Origin: a virus
Reading direction: 5' to 3' (one strand)
DNA: 28,454 bases
IMG/VR virus record: IMGVR_UViG_3300027985_001046
Coordinates: 1-28,454 of that record
The notes below the pieces were generated by a model. The model saw nothing but the letters and a program-made list of their open reading frames with translations, was not told the DNA's origin and ran no database searches. The position numbers were made by a program, and so were the translations under genes. Positions 6,646 through 13,586 of the stretch are shown one piece after another (the first letter of the stretch is position 1; every line of letters starts with the position of its first letter).

Positions 6646-7515
6646 ATGCGGTCGCTGCACCGGGCGCTCCGCCAGGGGGTGATGGAAGGCGGCGGGCCTC
6701 TGCCCACCGTGTTCCCCTCCCTGGCGGGTGCCGGGTTCCATTTCCGGCGCGGCGAGCTGGCGATCGTCGCCGCCGAACCTGGGGCTGGCAAGAGTAGCTT
6801 CGCGCTGCACCTGGCCAAGCACGTCCGGGTGCCCACCTTGTACGTGTCGGCCGACTCGGACGCCCGCACCCAGATGGCGCGGCTGCTCGCGTCGGAGACG
6901 GGCCGCACCACCAAGCAGTGCGAGGACATCCTGGTCGACCCGCAGCAGCGGGAGTGGGCGGCCGGGCATCTGACCCGGGCCGCCGCCCACATCGCCTGGG
7001 GTTTCGACTCGTCCCCCACGTTGGAGGCGGTGGAGGAGGAGGTGGACGCGTTCATCACCAAGTTCGGTGAGGCGCCGGCGCTGCTGGTGCTGGACAACGC
7101 GTCCGACATCGTGGCCTACGAGGGCGACGAGTGGCAGTCCCTGCGGGCGTTGATGCGGGACATGAAGTTCTGGGCGCGCCGCTACGACATGTGCGTCATC
7201 GCCCTGCACCACACCAGCGAGGCGGCCAAGGGGCAGCCGTGCCAGCCCCGATCGGCGCTGCACGGCAAGGTCGCCCAGGTCCCGGCGCTGATCCTCAACC
7301 TGGCCTCGTCGGACGAGGGCTGGATGTGGGCCGCGCCCGTCAAGAACCGGCACGGCAAGGCGAACAAGGAGGGCACGTGGCACGTGAGCTGGCAGTTCTT
7401 CCCCGAGTCGATGGCGTTCTCTGATGGGCCGCCGGGGCAAGTTGGCGGACCCGGACAGGCCACCGGTGACGTGCGCGGGGTGCGGGGCCTGGCCGGCGCC
7501 GCTGCAGGTGCGTGA
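6646..7515 (+). CDS. DnaB/RecA-type ATPase, putative replicative helicase
   Basis: A 289-aa P-loop ATPase. Walker A is EPGAGKSS (residues 44-51, K49), Walker B is ALLVLDN (D150), and an HHTSE motif near 188-192 fits the DnaB/RecA superfamily. The N-terminal primase-interaction domain of full DnaB (about 450 aa) is missing, as in compact phage RepA/DnaB-like helicases. It probably unwinds DNA at the phage fork; a recombinase-type role is the alternative. The last ~30 residues are low-complexity Gly/Ala and overlap the next small gene by 92 bp, so the real functional end is near residue 258. No strong ribosome site is seen before the ATG. Confidence 0.75.
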   Translation: MRSLHRALRQGVMEGGGPLPTVFPSLAGAGFHFRRGELAIVAAEPGAGKSSFALHLAKHVRVPTLYVSADSDARTQMARLLASETGRTTKQCEDILVDPQQREWAAGHLTRAAAHIAWGFDSSPTLEAVEEEVDAFITKFGEAPALLVLDNASDIVAYEGDEWQSLRALMRDMKFWARRYDMCVIALHHTSEAAKGQPCQPRSALHGKVAQVPALILNLASSDEGWMWAAPVKNRHGKANKEGTWHVSWQFFPESMAFSDGPPGQVGGPGQATGDVRGVRGLAGAAAGA

Positions 7516-7594
7516 CAAGCGGGTCAAGCGGATCAGGTTCTGCGAGGGCTGCAAGGTGCCGCCCGAGCTGATGCGAGCAACGGAGGTGCAGTGA
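7424..7594 (+). CDS. 56-aa zinc-ribbon protein overlapping the helicase gene
   Basis: A short frame starting at ATG 7424 encodes a basic peptide with C17-A-G-C20 and C40-E-G-C43 (VTCAGCGAWP, then RFCEGCKVPP). Two CxxC knuckles 19 residues apart form a classic zinc ribbon. It overlaps the 3' end of the helicase gene in another frame, exactly where the helicase sequence becomes low-complexity, and its stop is 1 bp before the next ATG. A shorter GTG start at 7466 is possible. Function is unknown; nucleic-acid binding is inferred. Confidence 0.55.
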   Translation: MGRRGKLADPDRPPVTCAGCGAWPAPLQVRDKRVKRIRFCEGCKVPPELMRATEVQ

Positions 7595-7595
7595 C

Positions 7596-7982
7596 ATGGC
7601 ATGGCAGGTAGGGCAGCTGGCGAGCGCCCGGTACGGCGACAACACCGGCGTGACCGGGCGCCTGGTCGACGGCGGGTCGGGGGCTCTGGACATGGAGGTG
7701 GCCGGCGCGACGCTGCCGTTCACCATTGACGCGGACGGCACCCTGGCCGCCCGCTGGCAGGCGGCGGTGGAGCTGGTGGTGGTGGAGGAGCCGCGGCCGG
7801 CCCGCCCGGACCGGGTGGGGGCCGTGGTGGTCGCCCAGCATGTGGCGACGGAGGGCCCGCAGGTGTGGGTGTCCGACGGGGTTGGCCGGTTCCGGGTGGT
7901 GACCGGCCGGGTCCGGGCCACGGCCGACTGGGACCAGATGTTCGCCGTCACCGTGCACTTCGAGGGGGTGGAGTCGTGGTGA
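7596..7982 (+). CDS. Hypothetical protein, small beta domain
   Basis: A 128-aa protein starting MAWQVGQLASARYGD, with GGAGG about 10 nt upstream. Alternating hydrophobic residues (ELVVVEEPRPA, GAVVVAQHVATEGPQVWVS, FRVVTGRVR) predict an all-beta domain repeated roughly twice. No catalytic or metal site is visible and no family is recognised. The stop overlaps the next GTG. Confidence 0.6.
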   Translation: MAWQVGQLASARYGDNTGVTGRLVDGGSGALDMEVAGATLPFTIDADGTLAARWQAAVELVVVEEPRPARPDRVGAVVVAQHVATEGPQVWVSDGVGRFRVVTGRVRATADWDQMFAVTVHFEGVESW

Positions 7983-8203
7983 CCGGCCAGACCGAACCGC
8001 GCGGAATCGCCCAGACCCTCGAGCTGGCCCGGGCGCAGGCCCGGGCGCATCTGCTCGCGCGCAGGGAGACGGAGCGGACGCTGCGCTCGGTGCGGCGGGA
8101 GCTGATCCGCACCCGCGGGTCGCTGCGGACGTGGCGGTCGTGCTGCGCGCTGGCGGCAGCTGCCGGCCTGGTGGTCGGCGCGGTGATGGGTCGGGTGGTC
8201 TGA
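7979..8203 (+). CDS. Small single-pass membrane protein
   Basis: A 74-aa protein with a GTG coupled to the preceding stop. The first ~50 residues are a charged Arg-rich helix (LARAQARAHLLARRETERTLRSV). Residues about 52-72 (CCALAAAAGLVVGAVMG) form one transmembrane helix near the C-terminus. The layout, a cytoplasmic basic helix with a tail anchor, could attach phage complexes to the membrane, but function is unknown. Confidence 0.55.
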   Translation: MTGQTEPRGIAQTLELARAQARAHLLARRETERTLRSVRRELIRTRGSLRTWRSCCALAAAAGLVVGAVMGRVV

Positions 8204-8464
8204 GTGCCTGTGTACCCGGCGAGGAACCCCCAGCAGCCGGCCCCGGAGCCGGCGACGGTGCGGCAGATGCGGCAGCGGCTGGCCCGCGAGACGGCGGCGA
8301 AGGTGGCCGCGGAGGGTGCCGCGGCGCACGCTGAGGCGTGCGCGGAGAAGCTCGCTGCTGCCCTGGCCGAGGAGGCCGGCAAGCGGCGGTGCGTGTGCAA
8401 GCGGGCGGCCAAGGTGGCCCAGCCTGATGAGGGAGAGGGGCGGACGGGTGAAGGCGACAGCTGA
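8204..8464 (+). CDS. Ala/Glu-rich helical protein
   Basis: An 86-aa protein with a GTG directly after the preceding TGA. After a Pro-rich start, residues 18-60 form a long Ala/Glu/Arg helix likely to be a coiled coil (QMRQRLARETAAKVAAEGAA). CVC near residue 63 is the only Cys motif. It overlaps the next gene by 17 bp. Function is unknown. Confidence 0.5.
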   Translation: MPVYPARNPQQPAPEPATVRQMRQRLARETAAKVAAEGAAAHAEACAEKLAAALAEEAGKRRCVCKRAAKVAQPDEGEGRTGEGDS

Positions 8465-8684
8465 GGAGCTGCAGGCCCGCGCGGAGGCGCAGGCCGCGAA
8501 GCGTGAGGAGGCCCGGGTCGTGGCGATCCAGGCTGTTGGGGAGCTGGGCCGGGCGGTGCAGCTGCTCGACGCGGTGGTGGTCGAGGGGGCGCCGTGGATG
8601 GAGGTGCAGCGGCTGCACGGCAACATGCGCCGGCTGCTGCGCATCGTCGACGGGGCGACGTTGCGCGACGGGAGGGGCCGCTGA
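8448..8684 (+). CDS. Helical hypothetical protein
   Basis: A 78-aa protein, GTG start at 8448 behind a GGGAGAGG stretch. The sequence KATAEELQARAEAQAAKREEAR is a strong helix, followed by a second helical segment (VQRLHGNMRRLLRIVDGA). No family is recognised. TGA overlaps the next ATG (TGATG), which supports coupled expression. Confidence 0.55.
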   Translation: MKATAEELQARAEAQAAKREEARVVAIQAVGELGRAVQLLDAVVVEGAPWMEVQRLHGNMRRLLRIVDGATLRDGRGR

Positions 8685-9001
8685 TGTTCGGCACCGGGAG
8701 GAAGATCCGGGAGGCCACGGCCACGTGGGAGGGTGTGGCGGAGGGCTGGCGGCAGCTGGTGGTCGACATGCGTGGCCGGCTGCTGGTCACCGAGGCGACT
8801 CTGCACATGTCCCAGGGCCGGGTGCGTGAGCTGCGCGCCCTGGTGGCGCAGTACCGGGGCCTTTGGCTGGACGAGTGCGCCCGGGCGGAGCGGGCGGAGG
8901 CCGACGTGCGGGCGGTGGTCGCGTGCTGCGGCGGTGAGGTGCGGCCGTACGGGGTGGTCGTGATCCCGGTGCCGCGGCGTCGCAGGTGGTGGCGGTGGTG
9001 A
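8684..9001 (+). CDS. Hypothetical protein with long helix
   Basis: A 105-aa protein, ATG overlapping the preceding stop. The middle is a long amphipathic helix (HMSQGRVRELRALVAQYRG, CARAERAEADVRAVVACC). The end is strongly basic and Trp-rich (PRRRRWWRW), suggesting nucleic-acid or membrane contact. No known domain is visible. The stop overlaps the next GTG. Confidence 0.55.
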   Translation: MFGTGRKIREATATWEGVAEGWRQLVVDMRGRLLVTEATLHMSQGRVRELRALVAQYRGLWLDECARAERAEADVRAVVACCGGEVRPYGVVVIPVPRRRRWWRW

Positions 9002-9123
9002 GCCTCCACGTGGACGTGGCCGTGATCCGTGAGCAGCCGGGCGGCCCGCCGCTGGTGGCGTTCACGGCCGGCCCGGAGCTGGGGTCGGCGGTGCAGGTGA
9101 CGATGACGTGGCAGGCGCGATGA
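8998..9123 (+). CDS. 41-aa hypothetical peptide
   Basis: A GTG start inside the preceding gene's last codons (GTGA coupling) gives 41 residues (VSLHVDVAVIREQPGG... TMTWQAR) that look like four short strands. The end is coupled to the next ATG by ATGA. It is supported only by this coupling and by its codon pattern. Confidence 0.45.
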   Translation: MSLHVDVAVIREQPGGPPLVAFTAGPELGSAVQVTMTWQAR

Positions 9124-9257
9124 CGTGGCAGGCGGCCCTGTCGGTGGCCGCGTCGCTGATCCGCGCCGCGGACAGGGCGTCGGAGTTGGAGGGCGTGCCG
9201 GCGGAAGGGTTCGCCGCCCAGCTGCGCGAGGTGCGGGCGAAGGGGTGGGGCTGCTGA
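9120..9257 (+). CDS. 45-aa hypothetical peptide
   Basis: ATG overlaps the preceding stop. The product MTWQAALSVAASLIRAADRA... is a helical peptide ending KGWGC. Its first four residues repeat the MTWQA found at the end of the preceding peptide, a small local duplication. TGA overlaps the next ATG. Confidence 0.45.
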   Translation: MTWQAALSVAASLIRAADRASELEGVPAEGFAAQLREVRAKGWGC

Positions 9258-9583
9258 TGGCGACTGCGCGTGTGCGCCGTGGGCGCAAGACGCAGGCGAT
9301 CGTGGCCGCCCGCCTGCAGGATCTGTTCCCGGGGTGTGAGCCGGTGCCGGCGTCGCTGCCTGGCCGGGACATCCTCGGCACCCCGGGTGTGGCGATCGAG
9401 GTGAAGGCCCGCCGGGACCTGGTGCTGCCCGGGTGGCTGCGGCAGGCCGCGAAGAACGCCGGCACGGACCTGCCGGTGCTGATCCACCGCCCGGACGGGT
9501 TCGGTGAGCAGTCGGTGGGTGACTGGCCGGTGACGATGCGCCTGGCCGACTGGGAGAAGCTGATGGAGAGGGGCGGCAGCTGA
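9257..9583 (+). CDS. PD-(D/E)XK endonuclease, Holliday-junction resolvase-like
   Basis: A 108-aa protein with a compact nuclease core: D38 in PGRDILG, then E48-V-K50 in VAIEVKARR, with a preceding Arg/Lys-rich helix (RRGRKTQAIVAARL). This D-(x9)-E-x-K layout matches small phage resolvase or VRR-NUC-like nucleases that trim branched DNA before packaging. Length is normal for such enzymes. It sits in the replication module between small proteins and the primase genes. The exact substrate cannot be read from sequence. Confidence 0.65.
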   Translation: MATARVRRGRKTQAIVAARLQDLFPGCEPVPASLPGRDILGTPGVAIEVKARRDLVLPGWLRQAAKNAGTDLPVLIHRPDGFGEQSVGDWPVTMRLADWEKLMERGGS

Positions 9584-9894
9584 TGGGCACGACGCACTGC
9601 TGGGTGTGTGACCGGTGCGGCAAGCATGAGCCGCGGCTGCCGAACCAGGTGTACCGGGACGACATGGAGCTGTTCCCCGACGGGTGGCTGTTCCGCCGGC
9701 CGATCCGGAGGCTGGACACGCACACGGACATCCCGGCGCTGTTCTGCTCGCTGGGGTGCCTGCTGCGCGACGAGGTGGACCGCACCCCCACCCAGGACCT
9801 CGGGCAGATGGTCGCGCTGCTGGACTCGGTGCGGCCCTGGCTGGGTGTCGAAGCGCCTAGCTCGATGACCGCTGACCTGGCGGTCGAGCAGTGA
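9583..9894 (+). CDS. Zinc-binding hypothetical protein
   Basis: A 103-aa protein, ATG overlapping the preceding stop. It has CWVCDRCG near residues 6-13 and CSLGC near residues 55-59, likely one treble-clef or ribbon zinc site. The second half (DRTPTQDLGQMVALLDSVRPWL) is helical. No family is recognised. Its TGA overlaps the GTG of the primase zinc-finger gene. Confidence 0.6.
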   Translation: MGTTHCWVCDRCGKHEPRLPNQVYRDDMELFPDGWLFRRPIRRLDTHTDIPALFCSLGCLLRDEVDRTPTQDLGQMVALLDSVRPWLGVEAPSSMTADLAVEQ

Positions 9895-10271
9895 CCACCG
9901 TCCAAGGGCCGCGCATCGCGGCCGTCATCGCCCACTACGGCGGGGACGTGCCCTGGGACGACGACCGGTGGCGGCCCATCCGCTGCCCGTTCCACGACGA
10001 CCGCACCGCCTCGGCGTCGGTCAACTTCGAGCTCGACGCGTTCGCGTGCATGGCGTGTGACGCGCGCGGCAACTCGGTGACACTACTCATGCAGCAGGAG
10101 GGGTTGAGTGCGAAAGACGCTGACACCCGCGCAACGGAGCTTGCTGGCCACAGCGGTGGGGACGTTCGAGGAGCAGCTGGGGGCCGAGGTGGCCGCCCAG
10201 GGGTATCTGCTGGGGCGAGGGGTGGACGAGGCGGCAGCGCGTACGTTCCGCCTCGGCTTCGTCGGCGCTGA
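9891..10271 (+). CDS. Primase zinc-binding (CHC2) subunit
   Basis: A 126-aa protein. Residues 1-75 match the zinc-binding domain of DnaG-type primases: C32-P-F-H35 in IRCPFHDDRTAS and C53-M-A-C56 in FACMACDARGNS, followed by the helix SVTLLMQQEG. This domain recognises the priming template. After about residue 85 the sequence becomes Gly/Arg-rich and overlaps the TOPRIM gene in another frame, so the functional part probably ends there. It works with the next gene as a split primase. Confidence 0.75.
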   Translation: MTTVQGPRIAAVIAHYGGDVPWDDDRWRPIRCPFHDDRTASASVNFELDAFACMACDARGNSVTLLMQQEGLSAKDADTRATELAGHSGGDVRGAAGGRGGRPGVSAGARGGRGGSAYVPPRLRRR

Positions 10272-10767
10272 CGCCCCGCACGGGTTCCGCCAGTTCCGCG
10301 GCCGCCTGGCCATCCCCTACCTGACACCGGCCGGCCCGGTGGACATCCGGTTCCGGTGCATCCGATGCGCCGGCCGGTGCGAGGGTCACCCGAAGTACGC
10401 CGGCAGGGCCGGTGTCACACCGGACCTGTTCAACGTGGCCGCACTGCACCGCGAGTCGAACGTGCTCGCCATCTGCGAGGGCGAGTTCGACGCGCTCACC
10501 CTGGACCGGCTGGTGCCCACGGTGGGGGTGCCTGGGGCGCAGCTGTGGCAGCCGTTCCACGCCCGGCTGATGGAGGACTACGACCGGGTGCTGATCCTGG
10601 CCGACCCGGACGAGGCCGGCGACAAGCTGGCTGACCGGATCCGCGGGCAGGTGGAGCAGGCGGAGGTGATCCGCCTGCCCGACGGGGACGACGTGAACAG
10701 TGTGTGGGTGCGGGAAGGGCTGGCTGGGTTGCAGCGGCTGATCCTGCGGGACCCGTTCGCTATGTGA
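10108..10767 (+). CDS. Primase catalytic (TOPRIM) subunit
   Basis: A 219-aa protein holding the catalytic half of a DnaG-like primase, which makes RNA primers. TOPRIM signatures are E124 in AICEGEFDAL and D166-P-D168 in ILADPDEAGDKLA, which bind metal. A short Cys/His group (CIRCAGRCEGH, 84-94) precedes it. The GTG at 10108 has GGAGGGG about 5 nt upstream and follows an in-frame TGA, so it is an independent start, not a frameshift product. It overlaps the CHC2 gene by 164 bp in the +1 frame. It is the last gene of the early operon. Confidence 0.8.
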   Translation: MRKTLTPAQRSLLATAVGTFEEQLGAEVAAQGYLLGRGVDEAAARTFRLGFVGADAPHGFRQFRGRLAIPYLTPAGPVDIRFRCIRCAGRCEGHPKYAGRAGVTPDLFNVAALHRESNVLAICEGEFDALTLDRLVPTVGVPGAQLWQPFHARLMEDYDRVLILADPDEAGDKLADRIRGQVEQAEVIRLPDGDDVNSVWVREGLAGLQRLILRDPFAM

Positions 10768-10786
10768 GCTGGGGGGGTGGGGAGAC

Positions 10787-10826
10787 GCGGAAGCGCCCCG
10801 GGCCACCACAGCCGGGGCGCTTCCGC
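10787..10826. terminator. Bidirectional terminator hairpin
   Basis: GCGGAAGCGCCCCGG (10787-10801) pairs perfectly over 15 bp with 10812-10826 around a 10-nt loop. It lies 20 bp after the primase stop and 67 bp before the end of the converging leftward operon. The T-tract is weak (TTGTGT), as is usual in actinobacteria. Confidence 0.8.
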
Positions 10827-10892
10827 TTGTGTGGCTGCGGGCCGGCCAACCCGGAGAGAGGTTCGGGGGCCGGTCCCGCGCCGGGTGCCAGT

Positions 10893-11180
10893 CTACGCGC
10901 GGCGGGCCTGCTCGAGCTTGAGCGCGAGGAAGTCACGGCCGAAGTCGCGCAGGGTGGCCTGGCCGCGCAGGATGCGCAGCAGGTAGGCCCGCTGCCACAG
11001 CACGTAGTCGCGGGCGTCCGCCCGGCCCTGCTGCGGGTAGGCGTCGGCCACGCCGAGGGCGCGCAGCGTGTTGCGGACGATCGCGGCCCACACCTGGGCC
11101 CTGTCGGCCGGGTCGTGGCGGCCGAGCCGGTCGACGATGAACGGGTCGGTGACGGCGAGGGTGGGGTCGAGCCAGAGCAT
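10893..11180 (-). CDS. Hypothetical protein
   Basis: A 95-aa protein, last gene of the leftward operon. The ATG at 11180 is chosen over an upstream in-frame start because GGAGG lies 5 nt before it and it overlaps the preceding stop (TAATG). The body is helical and Arg/Ala-rich (VWAAIVRNTLRALGVADAY, YVLWQRAYLLRILRG). No family is recognised. Confidence 0.6.
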   Translation of the reverse strand: MLWLDPTLAVTDPFIVDRLGRHDPADRAQVWAAIVRNTLRALGVADAYPQQGRADARDYVLWQRAYLLRILRGQATLRDFGRDFLALKLEQARRA

Positions 11181-11509
11181 TACGCCTCCAAGGTGAGCTG
11201 GTCGGGGTCGGTGGTGGTGGGGATCAGGGGCAGGCACTGCGCGATGGTGCCATGGGCGGGGGCGACGACGCCGCCGGCTGCGACGTCGTCGTGTGCCTGG
11301 CGCATGCCGGTGTACGGCCCGTAGATGGCGAACAGGCGCCCACCGGTGATGAGGGGCACGGCGAACAGGCGTTCCCGTTCCCGTTTGGTGTTGAGTTCGC
11401 GGACGATCCGTTCGGCCATGATGAGCGGGTCGGGGTCGTGGTCGTGGCGGGGATCGGTGAGGATCCCCGCCACCAGCTGGCCGTCGGCCGGGTTGTAGCG
11501 GCGCTTCAC
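11180..11509 (-). CDS. Hypothetical protein
   Basis: A 109-aa protein beginning MKRRYNPADGQLVAGILTDP, with an acidic/His segment (DPRHDHDPDP) and a helix (LIMAERIVRELNTKRERERL). Its ATG overlaps the preceding stop (ATGA). No recognised domain; it may partner the downstream gene, with which it is coupled. Confidence 0.6.
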   Translation of the reverse strand: MKRRYNPADGQLVAGILTDPRHDHDPDPLIMAERIVRELNTKRERERLFAVPLITGGRLFAIYGPYTGMRQAHDDVAAGGVVAPAHGTIAQCLPLIPTTTDPDQLTLEA

Positions 11510-11802
11510 CGGTTCACCGGGGCCGCGGCCATCTTCTTGAACACCGGGTCGGCGAGCAGATGCTCGATCGCAGGGGTGAACGTCACCCTGAGCAGCTCGT
11601 CCAACGGGGGCGGCGGCTCGTTGTCAGTGCGAGGAGCGAAGGGCCGCCAGCGGCTGCAGTGCCTTAGGCACGGGGCGCACACGTCGGCGCTGCCGAGCCG
11701 AGCCCACTCGTCGCCCATCATGTCGGCCGTGCCCACCTGGCACCAGTCATCCTCGCCGCTGTGGTAGGGCTCCGGACAATCGCACAGGATCCCGTCGCTC
11801 AC
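11506..11802 (-). CDS. Cys-rich hypothetical protein
   Basis: A 98-aa protein with GTG start coupled to the preceding stop. It has CDCPEPYH near residues 7-14, C21, and CAPCLRHC near residues 42-49, which could bind one or two zinc ions. The C-terminal half (LDELLRVTFTPAIEHLLADP) is helical. Function is unknown. Confidence 0.55.
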   Translation of the reverse strand: MSDGILCDCPEPYHSGEDDWCQVGTADMMGDEWARLGSADVCAPCLRHCSRWRPFAPRTDNEPPPPLDELLRVTFTPAIEHLLADPVFKKMAAAPVNR

Positions 11803-12092
11803 GACGCGCCCCCGATCTCGCGGGCGATGCGGGCGGCGCGGTTCAGTCCGACGCGCTCAGACGCCCAGGCGTCTATTGCCTCGTGATCCATCGGGGAGCA
11901 CATCTGCTCAATCTCGATGCGTAGGGACACGGCATCGCGATCAGCCTCGATGGCCGCCGCGATCCGCTCGGCGGTGTCCCGGCGCGCGTCTGCCACCACG
12001 TCGGGGATGCCGCCGCCGCGCACGATGCGGGCGAGGTGGGCCATCCGCTCTCGCTCCTCAGTCCATGCAGCGGCCTCGATCAGCGGGGCCAC
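11799..12092 (-). CDS. Hypothetical helical protein
   Basis: The frame is open further upstream, but the part above 12092 overlaps the coupled gene 12080-12217, so GTG 12092 (97 aa) is preferred; starts at 12131, 12137 or 12203 cannot be excluded. The product is Ala/Glu/Arg-rich helix (TEERERMAHLARIV, AERIAAAIEADRDAVSLRIEIEQM). No family recognised. The stop is coupled to the next GTG. Confidence 0.5.
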   Translation of the reverse strand: MAPLIEAAAWTEERERMAHLARIVRGGGIPDVVADARRDTAERIAAAIEADRDAVSLRIEIEQMCSPMDHEAIDAWASERVGLNRAARIAREIGGAS

Positions 12093-12217
12093 GGCGGCGA
12101 GGCATCGCTCGCCCGTCTGTCGCAGGACGCGCACGCGCCATCCTGGTGCGGGATCGGGCACGGGAACTCCTCCAGCACTGCCCGCACCCACTCCTCGGGC
12201 CACTGCCGGCCGGTCAC
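12080..12217 (-). CDS. 45-aa Cys-containing peptide
   Basis: The GTG at 12217 overlaps the preceding stop (GTGA). The peptide VTGRQWPEEWVRAVLEEFPC... contains C20, C30 and C33 (ACASCDRR), which may form a small zinc site. The perfect coupling and protein-like helix at the start support it. Function is unknown. Confidence 0.5.
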   Translation of the reverse strand: MTGRQWPEEWVRAVLEEFPCPIPHQDGACASCDRRASDASPPWPR

Positions 12218-12321
12218 CACGCCCACCTGACCAGCTCGACCAGGCCGTGGATCGCCAGCGCCCACACGCCGGCGCCGATGGGGACGGTGACGATCAGGCA
12301 TCGGAGCCCGTTGCGGCTCAT
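12214..12321 (-). CDS. 35-aa membrane peptide
   Basis: ATG at 12321 overlaps the stop of the regulator gene (ATGA). The product MSRNGLRCLIVTVPIGAGVW... is one transmembrane helix with positive residues at the N-terminus. Similar one-helix peptides occur three times in this operon. Function is unknown. Confidence 0.55.
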   Translation of the reverse strand: MSRNGLRCLIVTVPIGAGVWALAIHGLVELVRWAW

Positions 12322-12848
12322 GCGGTCGCCCCCTGCAGCTCGGTGACGGTGATGCCGTGGCGGGCCAGGCGGGACCGCAGGACCCGCGGGTCGGTGCCGA
12401 TGGCGTTGGCGATGTCGGGCAGGGTGGTGCCGTTGCGCAGCAGCCCGGCGGCGGTCTGGTCGAACAGGTCGGCGGCGCGGCGGGCCCGGGAGTCGGGCGG
12501 GGTGTTGTTGCGGACCCGGCTGGACATGATCCACAGCCCGGTGAGCAGCGCGGCGTCGAGGACGTGCACGTCGGGCTCCCTCGAGTGGGGGGGCGTGACG
12601 CGGGTGGCGGCCGGGCGGGTTGGGGCCCTGGGCAGGCCCCGCAGCGGCGAGTCGGGCACCGCCTGGGCGGATGCCTCGATCTGGCGGACCCGTTCGCGGG
12701 TGACGCCGAGGGCGTCGGCGATTTCCTTCTGGGTCCAGCCGGCGCGGCGGATCTGCACGGTGTAGGCGGGCAGGCGGGGGTCGCGGTTGGCCCGCATGCC
12801 GGCGAGCGCGGCGGCGACGTCGGCGGGCAGCTGGGATGGCTTGGTCAT
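12318..12848 (-). CDS. Two-HTH DNA-binding protein
   Basis: A 176-aa protein. The ATG at 12848 has GAGAGG about 10 nt upstream. Residues about 33-58 (QIRRAGWTQKEIADALGVTRERVRQIEA) form a helix-turn-helix like sigma-70 region 4. Residues 136-166 (LLRNGTTLPDIANAIG, then LRSRLARHGI) form a second HTH-like unit. The middle is a Pro/Arg linker with a short hydrophobic stretch (LDAALLTGLWIM). It is a candidate regulator of phage transcription, possibly acting at the TTGACA motif sites; this link is inferred. Confidence 0.65.
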   Translation of the reverse strand: MTKPSQLPADVAAALAGMRANRDPRLPAYTVQIRRAGWTQKEIADALGVTRERVRQIEASAQAVPDSPLRGLPRAPTRPAATRVTPPHSREPDVHVLDAALLTGLWIMSSRVRNNTPPDSRARRAADLFDQTAAGLLRNGTTLPDIANAIGTDPRVLRSRLARHGITVTELQGATA

Positions 12849-12850
12849 GG

Positions 12851-13141
12851 TCAGCGTCCCTCTCGGATCAGCTGGTCCAGCTCGGCGAGCCGGGCGCGGA
12901 CCTGTTCGGTGGTGACCTGCCCGCCGGTGTGGCGGGTGGCGGTGGACAGCACCACGCCGGATGCGACGTGCACCAGGCCGGTGAGGATGAGCCGCTCGGC
13001 GTTCACGGGGTCGTGGCAGCGGGCGACGGTGGAGTCTCGGATGGTGAGGATGGCGTGGGCGGCGCGGTCGCCGTGGGCGATGCCGGCGGTGACCATCTGG
13101 ATGACGGCGGATGCGCACCGGTCCTCATCGGACAGTGTCAT
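12851..13141 (-). CDS. Hypothetical protein
   Basis: A 96-aa protein starting MTLSDEDRCASAVIQMVTAG, with AGGAAAGG about 10 nt upstream. It is mostly helical (DPVNAERLILTGLVHVASGVV, TEQVRARLAELDQLIREG) and ends 2 bp before the HTH regulator. No recognised domain. Helical bundle with an exposed C-terminal coiled coil is likely. Confidence 0.6.
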   Translation of the reverse strand: MTLSDEDRCASAVIQMVTAGIAHGDRAAHAILTIRDSTVARCHDPVNAERLILTGLVHVASGVVLSTATRHTGGQVTTEQVRARLAELDQLIREGR

Positions 13142-13162
13142 GTTAGGTTTGCCTTTCCTGGT

Positions 13163-13360
13163 TCATGTCAACGGTTGCGCGTTGTCGATGAGCCGCAGCC
13201 ACACCGCGAGGGTGTGGGCGTTGCGGCGCAGCAGCTCGGCGTCATCCTTGGCGGCCCTCGGGTCGCGGGTCGCGTTCCGCCCGATCGTGGCGGCCAGCCT
13301 GGCGCATCCCTCGGCCATCAGCTGCACCTGCTCGGGCAGGTCGTCCGGGTGGAACGGCAT
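13163..13360 (-). CDS. Small helical hypothetical protein
   Basis: A 65-aa protein, ATG overlapping the preceding stop (TGATG). The sequence DLPEQVQLMAEGCARLAATI and DAELLRRNAHTLAVWLRLI predicts two amphipathic helices. No family recognised. Confidence 0.55.
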   Translation of the reverse strand: MPFHPDDLPEQVQLMAEGCARLAATIGRNATRDPRAAKDDAELLRRNAHTLAVWLRLIDNAQPLT

Positions 13361-13488
13361 CAGCGGTGGTCCTTCCAGTAGAGGACGACGGCGTACACGC
13401 CGACGAACAGGGCCGCGGGGATGATGTACCCGAATCCGGCGGTGATCATGCTCTGCGGGCCGAACAGCCAGTCGAGGAGGCCGCTCAC
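13360..13488 (-). CDS. 42-aa single-pass membrane protein
   Basis: A GTG start at 13488 overlaps the preceding stop. The peptide VSGLLDWLFGPQSMITAGFG... has one strong transmembrane helix (YIIPAALFVGVYAVVLYW) and a charged tail KDHR. Such small membrane peptides in phage accessory operons can be holin-like or exclusion factors; there is no direct evidence here. Confidence 0.55.
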   Translation of the reverse strand: MSGLLDWLFGPQSMITAGFGYIIPAALFVGVYAVVLYWKDHR

Positions 13489-13586
13489 GCGGTCACCTCG
13501 GCGGCACGGTCGGCGCCGACCGCGGCGGCCGAGCGGGCGTCGGCCGCCTCCTGGATGCGGGCGGCCACCTTCTGCAGCTCGCTCAT
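13485..13586 (-). CDS. 33-aa helical peptide
   Basis: ATG at 13586 with AGGAGG about 11 nt upstream, ending in a GTGA overlap with the next gene. MSELQKVAARIQEAADARSA is one amphipathic helix. The strong ribosome site supports translation. Function unknown. Confidence 0.5.
   Translation of the reverse strand: MSELQKVAARIQEAADARSAAAVGADRAAEVTA

Noticed and set aside
8418-8460. CTGATGAG on the plus strand as a hammerhead core.
   Set aside because: No GAAA element, no NUH site and no pairing stems are found around it; it lies within a coding gene.
13163-13180. TTGACATGAACC on the minus strand as another promoter motif.
   Set aside because: It consists of the last codons and stop of the gene 13163-13360 and lacks the downstream CC-R-TGCC part and a -10.
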